Source of the DNA: Candidatus Kapaibacterium sp.
GTDB lineage: Bacteria > Bacteroidota > Ignavibacteria > Kapaibacteriales > HRBIN21
Reading direction: 5' to 3'
DNA length: 59,066 bases
Assembly (NCBI GenBank): GCA_938084565.1
Contig: CALKEU010000012.1
Location: 1 to 59,066 of the forward strand
The translations under genes and the position numbers were made by a program. The notes below the pieces were generated by a model. The model saw nothing but the letters and a program-made list of their open reading frames with translations. It was not told the DNA's origin and did no database searches. Positions 8,964 through 18,212 of the stretch are shown one piece after another; position 1 is the stretch's first letter, and each line of letters starts with the position of its first letter.

Positions 8964-9965
8964 ATGACAGGCCTTATTACAGACCAGCGCTATCTGGCGC
9001 ACGACACGGGTGCTGGCCATCCGGAGTGTGCTGACCGCCTCCGCGCCATCTGGCAGGAGCTTCAACGGCGTTCTCTCTGGAATCGCCTCCAGCATGGCAC
9101 ACCCCGCATGGCCACGGAAGAGGAACTGGCTCTGGTGCATACACCAGCCTACATTGAATGGCTGCGCCGTAGCGTTCCCCAGCAGGGCATTGTGTGGCTG
9201 GATCCAGATACAGCGCTATCGCCGGCATCGTACAATGTTGCCTGCCTGGCTGTCGGTGGGGTCCTCAGCGCCGTCGATGCTATCATGGAGCAGCGATGGC
9301 ACAATGCTTTCTGCGCTATCCGCCCCCCTGGGCACCACGCTGAGCGCTGTCGGGCTATGGGATTTTGCCTCTTCAACAACGTTGCCCTCGCTGCCCAATA
9401 CGTGCGGAAGCGCTATGGCATTGAGCGTGTTCTCATTCTCGACTGGGATGTTCACCACGGGAACGGCACGCAGCACATCTTCGAGGAAGACCCCGCCGTC
9501 TACTACATTAGCCTGCACCAATATCCGCTCTACCCCGGCACGGGACGAGCTGACGAGCGTGGACGCGGTGCCGGCGAAGGATTTACGCTCAACATCCCCC
9601 TGCCCCCCGGGAGCGACGAAGCAGCGTATCGGCATGCGTTCCAGTCGTTGGTTGCCCCTGCCGTTGAGGCGTTCCGCCCCGACTTCATCCTTGTCTCGGC
9701 GGGCTTTGATGCCCATCGGGATGACCCTCTGGCCTCACAGCGTCTGACAGCGGAAAGCTTCCGCTGGATGTGCCGAGAGGTCCTCCAGTGGGCTGAGCGT
9801 TTCTCGGGTGGCCGCCTCCTGGCTGTCCTCGAAGGTGGGTATGCCCTAAGGGCGCTCGCCGAGAGCGTTGCCGCCTGCATCGAAGAGATGCTAACGGCTG
9901 CCTCCCATCAGGCCTCCGGACAGGGAGGGGCAATCTCAACTGCGCGTCCCAGCGAGGCTACCTGA
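8964..9965 (+). CDS. histone deacetylase-like amidohydrolase
   Basis: A 333-residue zinc hydrolase of the arginase/deacetylase fold (HDAC, acetoin-utilisation AcuC and acetylpolyamine amidohydrolase superfamily). Bacterial members remove acetyl groups from polyamines or from protein lysines. Visible motifs are the active-site pair IRPPGHHA (His124-His125), zinc ligands in DWDVHHGNGTQH (Asp162, His164), a third aspartate in SAGFDAHRDDP, and LEGGY with the transition-state tyrosine. The ATG at 8964 is chosen because the domain starts at once; the longer frame from 8847 would run back into the divergent glycosyltransferase. Its 3' end overlaps the convergent M16 gene by 58 bases. The substrate is unknown. 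Confidence 0.9.
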   Translation: MTGLITDQRYLAHDTGAGHPECADRLRAIWQELQRRSLWNRLQHGTPRMATEEELALVHTPAYIEWLRRSVPQQGIVWLDPDTALSPASYNVACLAVGGVLSAVDAIMEQRWHNAFCAIRPPGHHAERCRAMGFCLFNNVALAAQYVRKRYGIERVLILDWDVHHGNGTQHIFEEDPAVYYISLHQYPLYPGTGRADERGRGAGEGFTLNIPLPPGSDEAAYRHAFQSLVAPAVEAFRPDFILVSAGFDAHRDDPLASQRLTAESFRWMCREVLQWAERFSGGRLLAVLEGGYALRALAESVAACIEEMLTAASHQASGQGGAISTARPSEAT

Positions 9966-11263
9966 TAGCGGAGCTCCTCGATAGGCCCAGAAAGAGCCAG
10001 AGCAACCCGCTCTGCACGGAAGAGACGCTGCTGTACCGGCCATACTGCCTCCGGTGTCAAGGTACGCAGGCGAGCGAAGAGCTGCACCGGGAATTCTGGC
10101 GACACTCCCTGCACAAGGAATCCCCCGTAAAAACTCAACACCCCCTCCAGCGTCACCATCTGCCGGAGTAGGGCACCTGAGACAACGCGGAGACCCCGTT
10201 GCAGTTCTTCCTGTTCCAGCGGTTCCGTGCCAAGCCGCTCTACCTCCTGCAAGATGATCTGACACGCACGGCCAACCTGTGGCGTATCGAAGGCTCCGGT
10301 GATGAGAATGAGAGCTCCTGCACGCAGGGGAGCCATCGTGGCCCCAACCCCGTAACTCAGCCCCTCTTGCTCCCGGAGCCGGCGGTTCAGGCGAGAGAGG
10401 AAGTAGCCTCCCAGCAGCATCGTCAGCAGCAAGGCTTCCGCATAGCCCTCCTCGGTCAGCGACGGAGCCGGTAGAGCCATAGCCACAGCGCTCTGCACAG
10501 CACCGGGCTTGTGGATGAGCGCCACTGTATGCTCCCACCGAGAGGGCAATTGGGGCAGTGCTGGGACTGATTCCGTCGCAGCTGGCAAGCAACAGTGTAA
10601 CCGATCGAGCCACTGTACGATTGACTCCACTTCAACCGCGCCCCCCACCAAGCAGAGGCGTGGCCTGAAGCGCAGGAGTGTTGCATACCACTGACGGCAT
10701 TCCTCGGCTGTGAGAGCTGCCACAACAGAAGGCGCGCCCAAGGGCAAGTATCGATAAGGGTGCTCGGGAGCTAGGGCAGAAAAGAGCGCGTACTCGGCTA
10801 GTGCATCGGGTTCCTGGCACCACTCCAACAGGGCTGCATATTGGCGTTGCTGTTCCCGCTGGAGCTCTTCGTCCGCCAGAGCTGGCTCAGCGAGCATCTC
10901 TCGGAGGAGCTCTCCAACTTCAGGCAGAGCCGATGATAAGCAGACACAAGCAAGTGCGCAGCTATCCCGCCCCACCCGGAGGGATACCATTGCGCCGTGG
11001 CGTTCTAGCCGGCGGTGGAACTCGTCGGCCGACAGCCGATGCGTACCACAGAGGAGCCCCCGCATCGTCAGCTGCGTCAATCCTGGCTGCGGGGCATGCG
11101 CACTCCCGACGGGCAGAAGAAGCTGAAGCACCACCAATGGCACTGTGGTGTCGGTCAGCACGTAGAGCTGCCATCCCGACGGCGCAGATATGGGCTGCAG
11201 CGATGGGAATGTCACCTCAGGGAGGGTCTTTTGAAGAGGTGCTGTGTACAACTCCGGCCGCAT
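9908..11263 (-). CDS. M16-family peptidase homologue lacking the zinc motif (inactive subunit type)
   Basis: A 451-residue two-lobed pitrilysin-family protein. Active M16 members bind zinc through HxxEH in the first lobe. Here that stretch reads LTQLTMRGLLCGTHRLS and has no HxxEH, although the rest of the fold is recognisable (GRDSCALACVCLSS, LADEELQREQQ). The second lobe keeps the substrate-binding Arg/Tyr segment (NRRLREQEGLSYGVGA). This is the pattern of the non-catalytic partner in heterodimeric M16B proteases; no active partner is in this window. The ATG at 11263 follows AGGGGA, and the ~104 residues upstream in frame look like non-coding shadow. There is no signal peptide. Divergent from the SDR gene. 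Confidence 0.85.
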   Translation of the reverse strand: MRPELYTAPLQKTLPEVTFPSLQPISAPSGWQLYVLTDTTVPLVVLQLLLPVGSAHAPQPGLTQLTMRGLLCGTHRLSADEFHRRLERHGAMVSLRVGRDSCALACVCLSSALPEVGELLREMLAEPALADEELQREQQRQYAALLEWCQEPDALAEYALFSALAPEHPYRYLPLGAPSVVAALTAEECRQWYATLLRFRPRLCLVGGAVEVESIVQWLDRLHCCLPAATESVPALPQLPSRWEHTVALIHKPGAVQSAVAMALPAPSLTEEGYAEALLLTMLLGGYFLSRLNRRLREQEGLSYGVGATMAPLRAGALILITGAFDTPQVGRACQIILQEVERLGTEPLEQEELQRGLRVVSGALLRQMVTLEGVLSFYGGFLVQGVSPEFPVQLFARLRTLTPEAVWPVQQRLFRAERVALALSGPIEELRYQVASLGRAVEIAPPCPEA

Positions 11264-11309
11264 GCTGTTCGTCCCCTGTGATCGTTCTGTGGAACGAGGG
11301 CTATAGACG

Positions 11310-12080
11310 ATGCTGCGCGGAAAGACGGTGCTCATCACTGGCGCATCCAGTGGGATTGGGGCTGCCTGCGCTGAACGCTTCGCTGAAGCTGGGGCGCGCC
11401 TTCTGTTGCTGGCACGCCGGCAGGATCGACTCCAGGCCTTGGCTGAGGAACTCCGCCGCCGCTTCGGGACCGATAGCCTCCCTCTAGTCTGTGATATCCG
11501 CTCCCGTGCCGAGGTCCACCATACCCTGACAACCCTGCCGACCGAATGGAGCTCGGTTGACATCTTGCTCAACAACGCAGGGCTTGCTCGAGGTTTCGCA
11601 CCGCTTCACGAAGGCAATCCCGAAGACTGGGATGAGATGATCGACACCAACCTCCGGGGGCTCCTCTCTGTGACGAGAGCCGTCTTGCCCGGTATGGTGG
11701 CCCGCGGAGAGGGCATGATTATCAATATCGCCTCCATCGCCGGACGTGAAGTGTATCCCAATGGGAACGTCTACTGCGCCACGAAACACGCCGTCCGAGC
11801 GCTCTCGGAGGCGCTCCGTCTGGAGCTCAACGGTACGAACATCCGCGTGATCAATATCGATCCGGGGCTGGTCGAGACGGAGTTTTCGCTCGTGCGCTTT
11901 CGCGGGGACCGGGAACGGGCGCGCAGCGTCTACGAAGGTCTGCAACCTCTGACAGCATACGATGTGGCCGATGTCGTGCTCTTCTGTGCCACACGCCCGC
12001 CGCACGTCGTCATCGCCGATGTGCTCCTTCTGCCAACCGCTCAGGCGAATACGTGGCTTGTCCATCGGCGCCTTACATGA
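11310..12080 (+). CDS. short-chain dehydrogenase/reductase (YdfG-like)
   Basis: A 256-residue NAD(P)-dependent classical SDR. The Rossmann loop TGASSGIGAA starts at residue 10, NNAGLARG is present, the catalytic serine lies in INIASIAGR, and YCATKHAVRAL supplies the Tyr-x-x-x-Lys pair. The Ala-Arg-Arg at the end of beta-2 (LLLARRQDRL) suggests NADPH. The PGLVETEFSLVRF segment matches YdfG-type enzymes, which oxidise L-allo-threonine, serine and 3-hydroxy acids or reduce malonic semialdehyde. The exact substrate is inferred only by resemblance. GAGGG lies 10 bases before the ATG. The last 8 bases overlap the convergent radC gene. Confidence 0.92.
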   Translation: MLRGKTVLITGASSGIGAACAERFAEAGARLLLLARRQDRLQALAEELRRRFGTDSLPLVCDIRSRAEVHHTLTTLPTEWSSVDILLNNAGLARGFAPLHEGNPEDWDEMIDTNLRGLLSVTRAVLPGMVARGEGMIINIASIAGREVYPNGNVYCATKHAVRALSEALRLELNGTNIRVINIDPGLVETEFSLVRFRGDRERARSVYEGLQPLTAYDVADVVLFCATRPPHVVIADVLLLPTAQANTWLVHRRLT

Positions 12081-12795
12081 GCCCACGTTCCCGAAGGCTG
12101 ACGTAGGTTTCGCCGGCGATGATGATGTGATCGAGCAGGGGGATATCCACCACTGCCCCTGCCTGCACAAGTTGCCGGGTCAGCGCAATGTCTTCCGGCG
12201 AGGGTTCCGTATTGCCCGAGGGGTGGTTATGGAGGGCAATAATTGCTGCAGCGCTCTCAGTGATGGCCAAGCGGAACACCTCCCGAGGGTGCACCAGACT
12301 GGCCGTCAGCGTCCCTTCGCTGATGCGTACCTCCCGGATCACGTGATGGGCAGCATTGAGCAGCAGTACGTGAAATGACTCCGTGCGGGCTCCACGGAGG
12401 CGCGGGATATAGAGGCGAGCCACGTCTTCGGGGGAGCGAATGCTCTTGCGCAGGGTGAAGGGTTCGGCCTGGAGACGTCGGGCAAGCTCGAAGGCAGCAG
12501 CGACAACCACAGCCCGGACAGGGCCCATGCCACGGATGGCTCGGAGTTCGCTCACATCCCGGGCTGAGAGCTCTGTCAAGGTCCCAAACCGCCGCAGTAA
12601 CTCCCGAGCCACATCGACGGCTGAAAAACCATGGGTTCCCGAGCCTATCAAGATGGCCAAAAGCTCAGCATCGGAGAGCACCGCTGCACCATACCGTAGC
12701 AGGCGCTCTCGCGGCCGCTCGTCTTCCCGCCACTGCCGGATCGTGCGATAACTTGGCGGTGCAGTCACTCGGGCTTGAGTACCTCGTGGAGCCAT
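12073..12795 (-). CDS. radC: RadC-family JAMM-domain protein
   Basis: A 240-residue RadC (DUF2466) protein: an N-terminal helix-hairpin-helix region (LSDAELLAILIGSGT ... LRAIRGMGPVRA) followed by a JAMM metalloprotease-like domain with HNHPSGNTEPSPEDI, the conserved zinc motif of the family. Despite the name, a DNA-repair role is doubtful in E. coli and the cellular function is unsettled. The start is uncertain: the ATG at 12795 lies inside cutA, while a GTG at 12768 overlaps the cutA stop as GTGA and would give a 231-residue protein by translational coupling. The GTG start fits RadC lengths equally well. Confidence 0.93.
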   Translation of the reverse strand: MAPRGTQARVTAPPSYRTIRQWREDERPRERLLRYGAAVLSDAELLAILIGSGTHGFSAVDVARELLRRFGTLTELSARDVSELRAIRGMGPVRAVVVAAAFELARRLQAEPFTLRKSIRSPEDVARLYIPRLRGARTESFHVLLLNAAHHVIREVRISEGTLTASLVHPREVFRLAITESAAAIIALHNHPSGNTEPSPEDIALTRQLVQAGAVVDIPLLDHIIIAGETYVSLRERGLM

Positions 12796-13097
12796 TTCAA
12801 GTACGGCTCAGCCGATGCCTCCAGCGGCAGCGCAATGATTTCCGGAACATCGTACGGATGAAGCTCGCTGACGCGCTGCTCCAAGGCGGCCAAGAGATTC
12901 CGATGGGTCTTGACGATGATGAGGGCCTCCTGGGCCTCGTGGAGCGCGTCCTTCCAGCTGAAGTACGAGTACACAGCCGGCACAACGTTGCAGCATGCAG
13001 CCAAGTGCTCCGATACGAGAATGCGAGCCAGTTGCTGTGCGTTGTCCAGCGACGGAGTTGTAATGAGCGCGACGCAAAACTCCTGTGCCTGCTGCAT
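12765..13097 (-). CDS. cutA: CutA1-like divalent-cation tolerance protein
   Basis: A 110-residue CutA1 protein, a small trimeric ferredoxin-like fold linked to copper and divalent-metal tolerance; its biochemical role is not settled. Family motifs are LARILVSEHLAACCNVVP (residues 23-40), EALIIVKTHR and the strongly conserved ELHPYDVPEIIALPL (about 78-92). Full length. It overlaps radC in the same direction. Its start codon overlaps the TAATTTTG promoter element of the opposite strand. Confidence 0.93.
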   Translation of the reverse strand: MQQAQEFCVALITTPSLDNAQQLARILVSEHLAACCNVVPAVYSYFSWKDALHEAQEALIIVKTHRNLLAALEQRVSELHPYDVPEIIALPLEASAEPYLKWLHEVLKPE

Positions 13098-13104
13098 AAT
13101 TTTG
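13097..13104 (+). promoter_or_regulatory. -7 promoter element TAATTTTG for the small membrane gene and mrp
   Basis: A perfect TAnnTTTG match followed by C on the plus strand. There are 38 bases between it and the ATG at 13143. It overlaps the start codon of the divergent cutA gene, so expression from the two strands may interfere. Confidence 0.6.
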
Positions 13105-13142
13105 CTGTCCCGCTACCCGACACTGGGCGCAATTTAGGGAAA

Positions 13143-13463
13143 ATGGTGGAGCTGCTCGTACTGTACCTTCACCTCCTAGCGGCACTCTACGCCTTCACGA
13201 AGCGGTGGCAAGAGGAAGGGGTCGGCGCTGGGTTGCTTGCGGCAGCCTTTATTGGCTTCATCTTTGTGCTGATCTGGACCCTAACCGGTGCTCTCGCCAG
13301 CGCTGTGATCCGCTCCCCGATGGTGACCCCCTGGTTGAGTCGGGATGCAGTAGGGCTCCTCCTCCCGCTCCCGCTGGAGGCCTTCCTCTTTGCCCATTTC
13401 TTTCTCCGGCGCCCTCCCGAACACCGGGGCTGCCTCTCGGCACACGAAAACCACTCTCCGTGA
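13143..13463 (+). CDS. small integral membrane protein of unknown function
   Basis: A 106-residue protein with three likely membrane segments: VELLVLYLHLLAALYAF at the N-terminus, GLLAAAFIGFIFVLIWTL near 28-45, and LLLPLPLEAFLFAHFF near 72-87. The C-terminus is short and polar. The ATG at 13143 is preceded by AGGG four bases upstream and by a TAATTTTG promoter; the frame further upstream is antisense to cutA. It stands 33 bases ahead of mrp, probably in the same operon. I do not recognise the family. An AtpI-like or cytochrome-associated role is possible but unsupported. Confidence 0.75.
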   Translation: MVELLVLYLHLLAALYAFTKRWQEEGVGAGLLAAAFIGFIFVLIWTLTGALASAVIRSPMVTPWLSRDAVGLLLPLPLEAFLFAHFFLRRPPEHRGCLSAHENHSP

Positions 13464-13496
13464 CGTCTCCGTGCTCAATGCGAGGGGCTTCCTTTC

Positions 13497-14588
13497 ATGG
13501 ATCCTGACCAGCTGAAGCAGATTCGAGAGCGCATCGAACAGGTACACGATCCAGATCTCGGCGTCCCGCTCGGTGCGCTGAATGCTCTCCACGACGTTCA
13601 ATTCCGCGACGGGCAGCTCGAGCTTTACATCGAGCTCATACCGCCGCTGCAGTGGGTAGCACAGCCGCTCGACCGTGCCTGCCGGGAGGCACTTGCCGAG
13701 CTGGTGGCCGATACCCCGGTACAGCTCTACGTACGGGAACGGCCCATTTCACGTGCGACGCCCTCGAGTATCCTACCCGGAGTGAAGTACCTACTGGCTA
13801 TCGCCTCTGGCAAAGGCGGGGTTGGCAAATCCACCATTGCGGCCAACATTGCCGTCACACTCGCACGAGCCGGGACAACCGTGGGGCTCCTCGATGCAGA
13901 CATCTACGGCCCCAGCGCTCCGACCCTCTTTGGGTTACAGGGCATGCCGCTCCACGCCCGAAAGGATGAACAGGGGCGTGTCCTCGGCATTCCCCACGAG
14001 CGCTACGGAGTGCGCATTGTGTCCATGGGCTTCGTCCTACAGCGAGAGCAAGCAGCCATCCTCCGAGGGCCACTTCTGGCAGGTTACTTCACCACCCTTG
14101 TGGAGCAGGTAGAGTGGGGCGAGCTCGACTTCCTTGTCTTCGATCTCCCCCCAGGCACGGGAGATATTCAGCTGACGATGGCACAGAAGGTCCCCCTGAC
14201 GGGTGTGGTCTTGATCACAACCCCACAGGAGCTTGCCCTGGCAGATGTGCGACGCAGTGCGACGATGTTTCGCCGGGTTAACGTCCCCATCCTCGGGATT
14301 GTGGAGAACATGAGCTACTTTACCTGTCCGCACTGTGGTCATCGAGAGCCAATCTTCGGGGAAGGGGGTGGCCGCCAACTAGCCGAGGAGCTCGGGATAC
14401 CTTTCCTGGGACAGCTGCCGTTGGACCCCCTCCTGCAGCGTGCCAGCGATGAGGGGATCCCTGCTGTAGAGCATCCGGCCGGCACGCACTTCCGTCATCT
14501 CTTCGCCGACATTGTGCGGGAACTTGTCCGAGAGATTCGACGCCACTGCTACCGTACGCAAGCTCCACCGCTGGAAATCTCGCTCTGA
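13497..14588 (+). CDS. mrp: Mrp/ApbC iron-sulfur cluster carrier ATPase
   Basis: A 363-residue P-loop NTPase that carries and transfers [4Fe-4S] clusters to apo-proteins in the cytoplasm. Residues 1-85 are a MIP18/DUF59 domain (IEQVHDPDLGVPLGAL). The deviant Walker A ASGKGGVGKSTIAAN lies near 102-116, DADIYGPSAP near 132, and DLPPGTGD near 215. The CxxC cluster-binding pair is in YFTCPHCGH near 280. Length and order match the family. Just downstream, a separate promoter precedes rplU. Confidence 0.96.
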   Translation: MDPDQLKQIRERIEQVHDPDLGVPLGALNALHDVQFRDGQLELYIELIPPLQWVAQPLDRACREALAELVADTPVQLYVRERPISRATPSSILPGVKYLLAIASGKGGVGKSTIAANIAVTLARAGTTVGLLDADIYGPSAPTLFGLQGMPLHARKDEQGRVLGIPHERYGVRIVSMGFVLQREQAAILRGPLLAGYFTTLVEQVEWGELDFLVFDLPPGTGDIQLTMAQKVPLTGVVLITTPQELALADVRRSATMFRRVNVPILGIVENMSYFTCPHCGHREPIFGEGGGRQLAEELGIPFLGQLPLDPLLQRASDEGIPAVEHPAGTHFRHLFADIVRELVREIRRHCYRTQAPPLEISL

Positions 14589-14590
14589 GC

Positions 14591-14598
14591 TAATTTTG
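14591..14598 (+). promoter_or_regulatory. -7 promoter element TAATTTTG for rplU-rpmA-mdh
   Basis: A perfect TAnnTTTG followed by CA, three bases after the mrp stop codon and 30 bases before the rplU ATG. This is the shortest motif-to-start gap in the window. It probably drives rplU, rpmA and mdh. Confidence 0.65.
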
Positions 14599-14628
14599 CA
14601 TCGGCTGTCTGCTTCAGAAGGTTCAAGC

Positions 14629-14964
14629 ATGCGAGCAGTCGTAGAAATTGCGGCAGTGCAGTTTCCCGTCCAGCCAGGCCAGACTCTGGTTGTCCCACAC
14701 CTGCCGGCAGAACCAGGCAGTATTGTGGAGTTTCCTCACCTTGTGCTCGTCGAGAAAGCCGACGGAATCCAGGTAGGGACACCGTACCTGGAGGGCGTAG
14801 TCCGCGCGGAAGTGCTCGAGCACGGTAAGGGGCCGAAAGTGCTCGTCTTCAAGAAAAAGCGTCGCAAAGGCTATAAGCGTCTCAGAGGTCACCGCCAGTT
14901 GTACACGCGCATTCGCATTTTGGACATAGCATACCCGGGCAGTTCCACAAGTGCCACACCATAA
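14629..14964 (+). CDS. rplU: 50S ribosomal protein L21
   Basis: A 111-residue L21, a 23S rRNA-binding protein of the large subunit. Typical features are the N-terminal beta strand [20 protein letters not shown], the middle [20 protein letters not shown], the basic motif [20 protein letters not shown] and the C-terminal IRILDI. The ATG at 14629 matches the family start; the frame upstream is antisense-like. The first residues are unusual ([10 protein letters not shown] where many L21s have YAIIETGGKQ). Followed by rpmA after three bases, the usual rplU-rpmA pair. Confidence 0.96.
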   Translation: MRAVVEIAAVQFPVQPGQTLVVPHLPAEPGSIVEFPHLVLVEKADGIQVGTPYLEGVVRAEVLEHGKGPKVLVFKKKRRKGYKRLRGHRQLYTRIRILDIAYPGSSTSATP

Positions 14965-14967
14965 GCT

Positions 14968-16193
<1,226 letters not shown>

Positions 16194-16233
16194 TGTTTAC
16201 ACGGCGTGGAGGTCTCCCTCGGTGGAAGACACG

Positions 16234-16241
16234 TATTTTTG
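16234..16241 (+). promoter_or_regulatory. -7 promoter element TATTTTTG for the exbB-tonB operon
   Basis: TATTTTTGCGC matches TAnnTTTG. It lies in the 89-base gap after mdh with 41 bases between it and the exbB ATG, which also has AGAGGAG at good spacing. No clear -33 TTG. Confidence 0.65.
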
Positions 16242-16282
16242 CGCCGTGCCTGAGGTCTGGTGAGTCTTAGAGGAGCCTATCG

Positions 16283-17065
16283 ATGCGGAACCTCTTCAAC
16301 GTTGTCGTCATTGCGCTCGCTCTCCTGGTCTCGTTCGCCTTCTACCACTTCGTCATGGGCAACCCTGCGAACTTCAAAGACGGTGAGCGCCGTCGAGAAC
16401 CTATCCCGGGGAACGTCCTCGGCACGGTCTACACCGGTGGGCCCCTGGTTGCCGTGCTCATTGCCCTGTCGCTGATTTCGATTACCTTCGTCTTCGAGCG
16501 CAGCTTCTCCATTCGGAAAGCGCGCGGGAAGCGCCCGCCCGAGGAATTCTTGCGCGAGTTCCAGCGCCTGCTCGAGGAGGGCAAATTCAGCGATGCCATT
16601 GCCCTCTGTGATGCTCAAGGGGGTAGCCTTGGGAATGTCCTCCGTGCTGGACTGCAGCGCTACCAGCAAGTAGCAAATGATTCCTCCCTGGATGCTGAGC
16701 GGAAGCTGGCCGAGGTACAGCGGGCAATCGATGAGGCTATGAACCTGGAGACACCGCTGCTGGAGAAGAATCTGGTCATTCTCTCCACCATCGCTTCCAT
16801 CTCGACCCTGGTTGGACTGCTCGGGACTACCATTGGGATGATCCGGGCCTTCATGGCACTGGGGCTTACGGGGGCTGTGTCTGCCCAACAGCTCTCCATC
16901 GGTATCGCCGAGGCGCTGTACAATACGGCCGGAGGGCTCGCAGGGGCTATTATCTCGATTGTGGCCTACAACTTCTTCACCACGAAAGTGGACAACTTCG
17001 TGTACACGCTCGATGAAGCAACGCTGGGCATGATGGAGATTCTCACCGTGCGCGTCAAACAGTAA
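16283..17065 (+). CDS. exbB: ExbB/TolQ-family proton channel
   Basis: A 260-residue MotA/TolQ/ExbB protein, the pentameric inner-membrane channel that, with ExbD, uses the proton motive force to energise TonB. There is an N-terminal membrane segment (FNVVVIALALLVSFAFYHFV), a second at VAVLIALSLISITFVFERS, a cytoplasmic loop, then the conserved pair LSTIASISTLVGLLGTTIGM and LYNTAGGLAGAIISIVAYN, which contain the threonines/glycines of the proton path. AGAGGAG precedes the ATG. It is the first gene of exbB-exbD-exbD-tonB-orf-pstS-like-TPR. Confidence 0.95.
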   Translation: MRNLFNVVVIALALLVSFAFYHFVMGNPANFKDGERRREPIPGNVLGTVYTGGPLVAVLIALSLISITFVFERSFSIRKARGKRPPEEFLREFQRLLEEGKFSDAIALCDAQGGSLGNVLRAGLQRYQQVANDSSLDAERKLAEVQRAIDEAMNLETPLLEKNLVILSTIASISTLVGLLGTTIGMIRAFMALGLTGAVSAQQLSIGIAEALYNTAGGLAGAIISIVAYNFFTTKVDNFVYTLDEATLGMMEILTVRVKQ

Positions 17066-17082
17066 AGCTTCGGTCCGCAGCC

Positions 17083-17616
17083 ATGCCTAAGCTGGCGAAG
17101 CGTCGAGTGGGCTTCGTTCTGGATATGACCCCGCTGGTGGACATCACTTTCCTGCTGCTGACCTTCTTTATGTTGACGGCCAAGTTCAAATCAGAGGCCG
17201 AAACGCAGCAACGCTTCACCATTGTACGGCCCCAAGCCACGGCTGATACCTCTCGACTGCCCGACAGGGATTTGGCGATCATCAAAATCGGTATCGACAC
17301 CGTCTCTGGCGACACGGCCTATTACTACGAAATGACCAACGAGAGCGACTGGTTCCAGGTCATCGGTAGTGTCGAGCAATTCCAACAGGCCCAGGAGTCT
17401 CAGCGCGTTCGCCAGGTGCGAGCCAGCCTCCAGGAGCTCGATGAACTCATCCGGCGGACCCGTATTGTCCGCCCCACAACCCGCTTCGCTATCGATGCTG
17501 ATCGCCGTGTCCGCTATCGGTGGGTGGAGGACCTCATGGAAGTGCTCCGGCAGAATCGGGCTACCATCTTTAACTTCGTTACAGATCGCCGTCCGCCAGA
17601 GCAACCCCCGATGTAA
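17083..17616 (+). CDS. exbD: ExbD/TolR-family protein, first copy
   Basis: A 177-residue ExbD. A short basic cytoplasmic N-terminus (MPKLAKRRVGF) leads to one membrane helix carrying the conserved protonatable aspartate, LDMTPLVDITFLLLTFFML (Asp21 region). The rest is a periplasmic domain. An insertion rich in Gln/Glu near 100-120 makes it longer than enterobacterial ExbD (~141). Two different ExbD copies in a row are common in Bacteroidota Ton operons and may form a heteromeric dimer in the ExbB pore. No obvious Shine-Dalgarno. Confidence 0.92.
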   Translation: MPKLAKRRVGFVLDMTPLVDITFLLLTFFMLTAKFKSEAETQQRFTIVRPQATADTSRLPDRDLAIIKIGIDTVSGDTAYYYEMTNESDWFQVIGSVEQFQQAQESQRVRQVRASLQELDELIRRTRIVRPTTRFAIDADRRVRYRWVEDLMEVLRQNRATIFNFVTDRRPPEQPPM

Positions 17617-17669
17617 CAGCGAGCAGGAACGAGCGTCTATAGGGTTGTCGCACAGCGTGAACGCCATCG

Positions 17670-18212
17670 ATGGGCGTTGCTGATTTCGGTGGGGAAGTCA
17701 AACGGGAACGACGAGGCGGAACACGTCGGCGCAAAAAAATGCGCCGTCTCCGCTATCGGTTGGATATGACCCCGCTAGTGGACATTGCCTTCCTGCTGCT
17801 GACCTTCTTCATGCTTACCACAACTCTGATTACCCCGCAGGTCATGGAGATGACCATCCCACCGGAACGCACACAGGTCGAGGTCCGGCAGTCTGAGCTG
17901 TTGACCGTTCAGATCCGGGCCGATGGCAAAGTCTTCTACAACCTGGGGACCGATGCACCGCAGCCAATCACCCTCAAGGACCTAGAGGCTCTAGCAGTAC
18001 GGGAGAACGTGCGCCTTCAAAACCGCCTTATCACGGTCCTGAAGGCCTCCCCGAATGTTCCGTACGGGGCTGTCATCACGGTGCTGGATGCACTCAATCG
18101 GGCAGAGGTGCAGATTACCGAGCAGCTGGCTCGCGAAGGCTTGCGACGTGAACGCCGCTTCGCCATTGCCCCGATGACGCCGGAAGATGAACAGGCCATA
18201 GCACAGCTATGA
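17670..18212 (+). CDS. exbD: ExbD/TolR-family protein, second copy
   Basis: A 180-residue second ExbD with the membrane motif LDMTPLVDIAFLLLTFFML, preceded by a very basic N-terminus (RERRGGTRRRKKMRRLRYR). The periplasmic domain differs from the first copy (PERTQVEVRQSELLTVQIRADGKVF). The start is uncertain: an ATG at 17739 directly before MRRLRYR would remove 23 residues and match other family members. Its TGA overlaps the tonB ATG (ATGA). Confidence 0.9.
   Translation: MGVADFGGEVKRERRGGTRRRKKMRRLRYRLDMTPLVDIAFLLLTFFMLTTTLITPQVMEMTIPPERTQVEVRQSELLTVQIRADGKVFYNLGTDAPQPITLKDLEALAVRENVRLQNRLITVLKASPNVPYGAVITVLDALNRAEVQITEQLAREGLRRERRFAIAPMTPEDEQAIAQL

Noticed and set aside
12765-12768. GTGA overlap of radC with cutA as proof of the radC start
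   Set aside because: Attractive, but the ATG at 12795 is also compatible, and neither has a good Shine-Dalgarno, so the start was left open.
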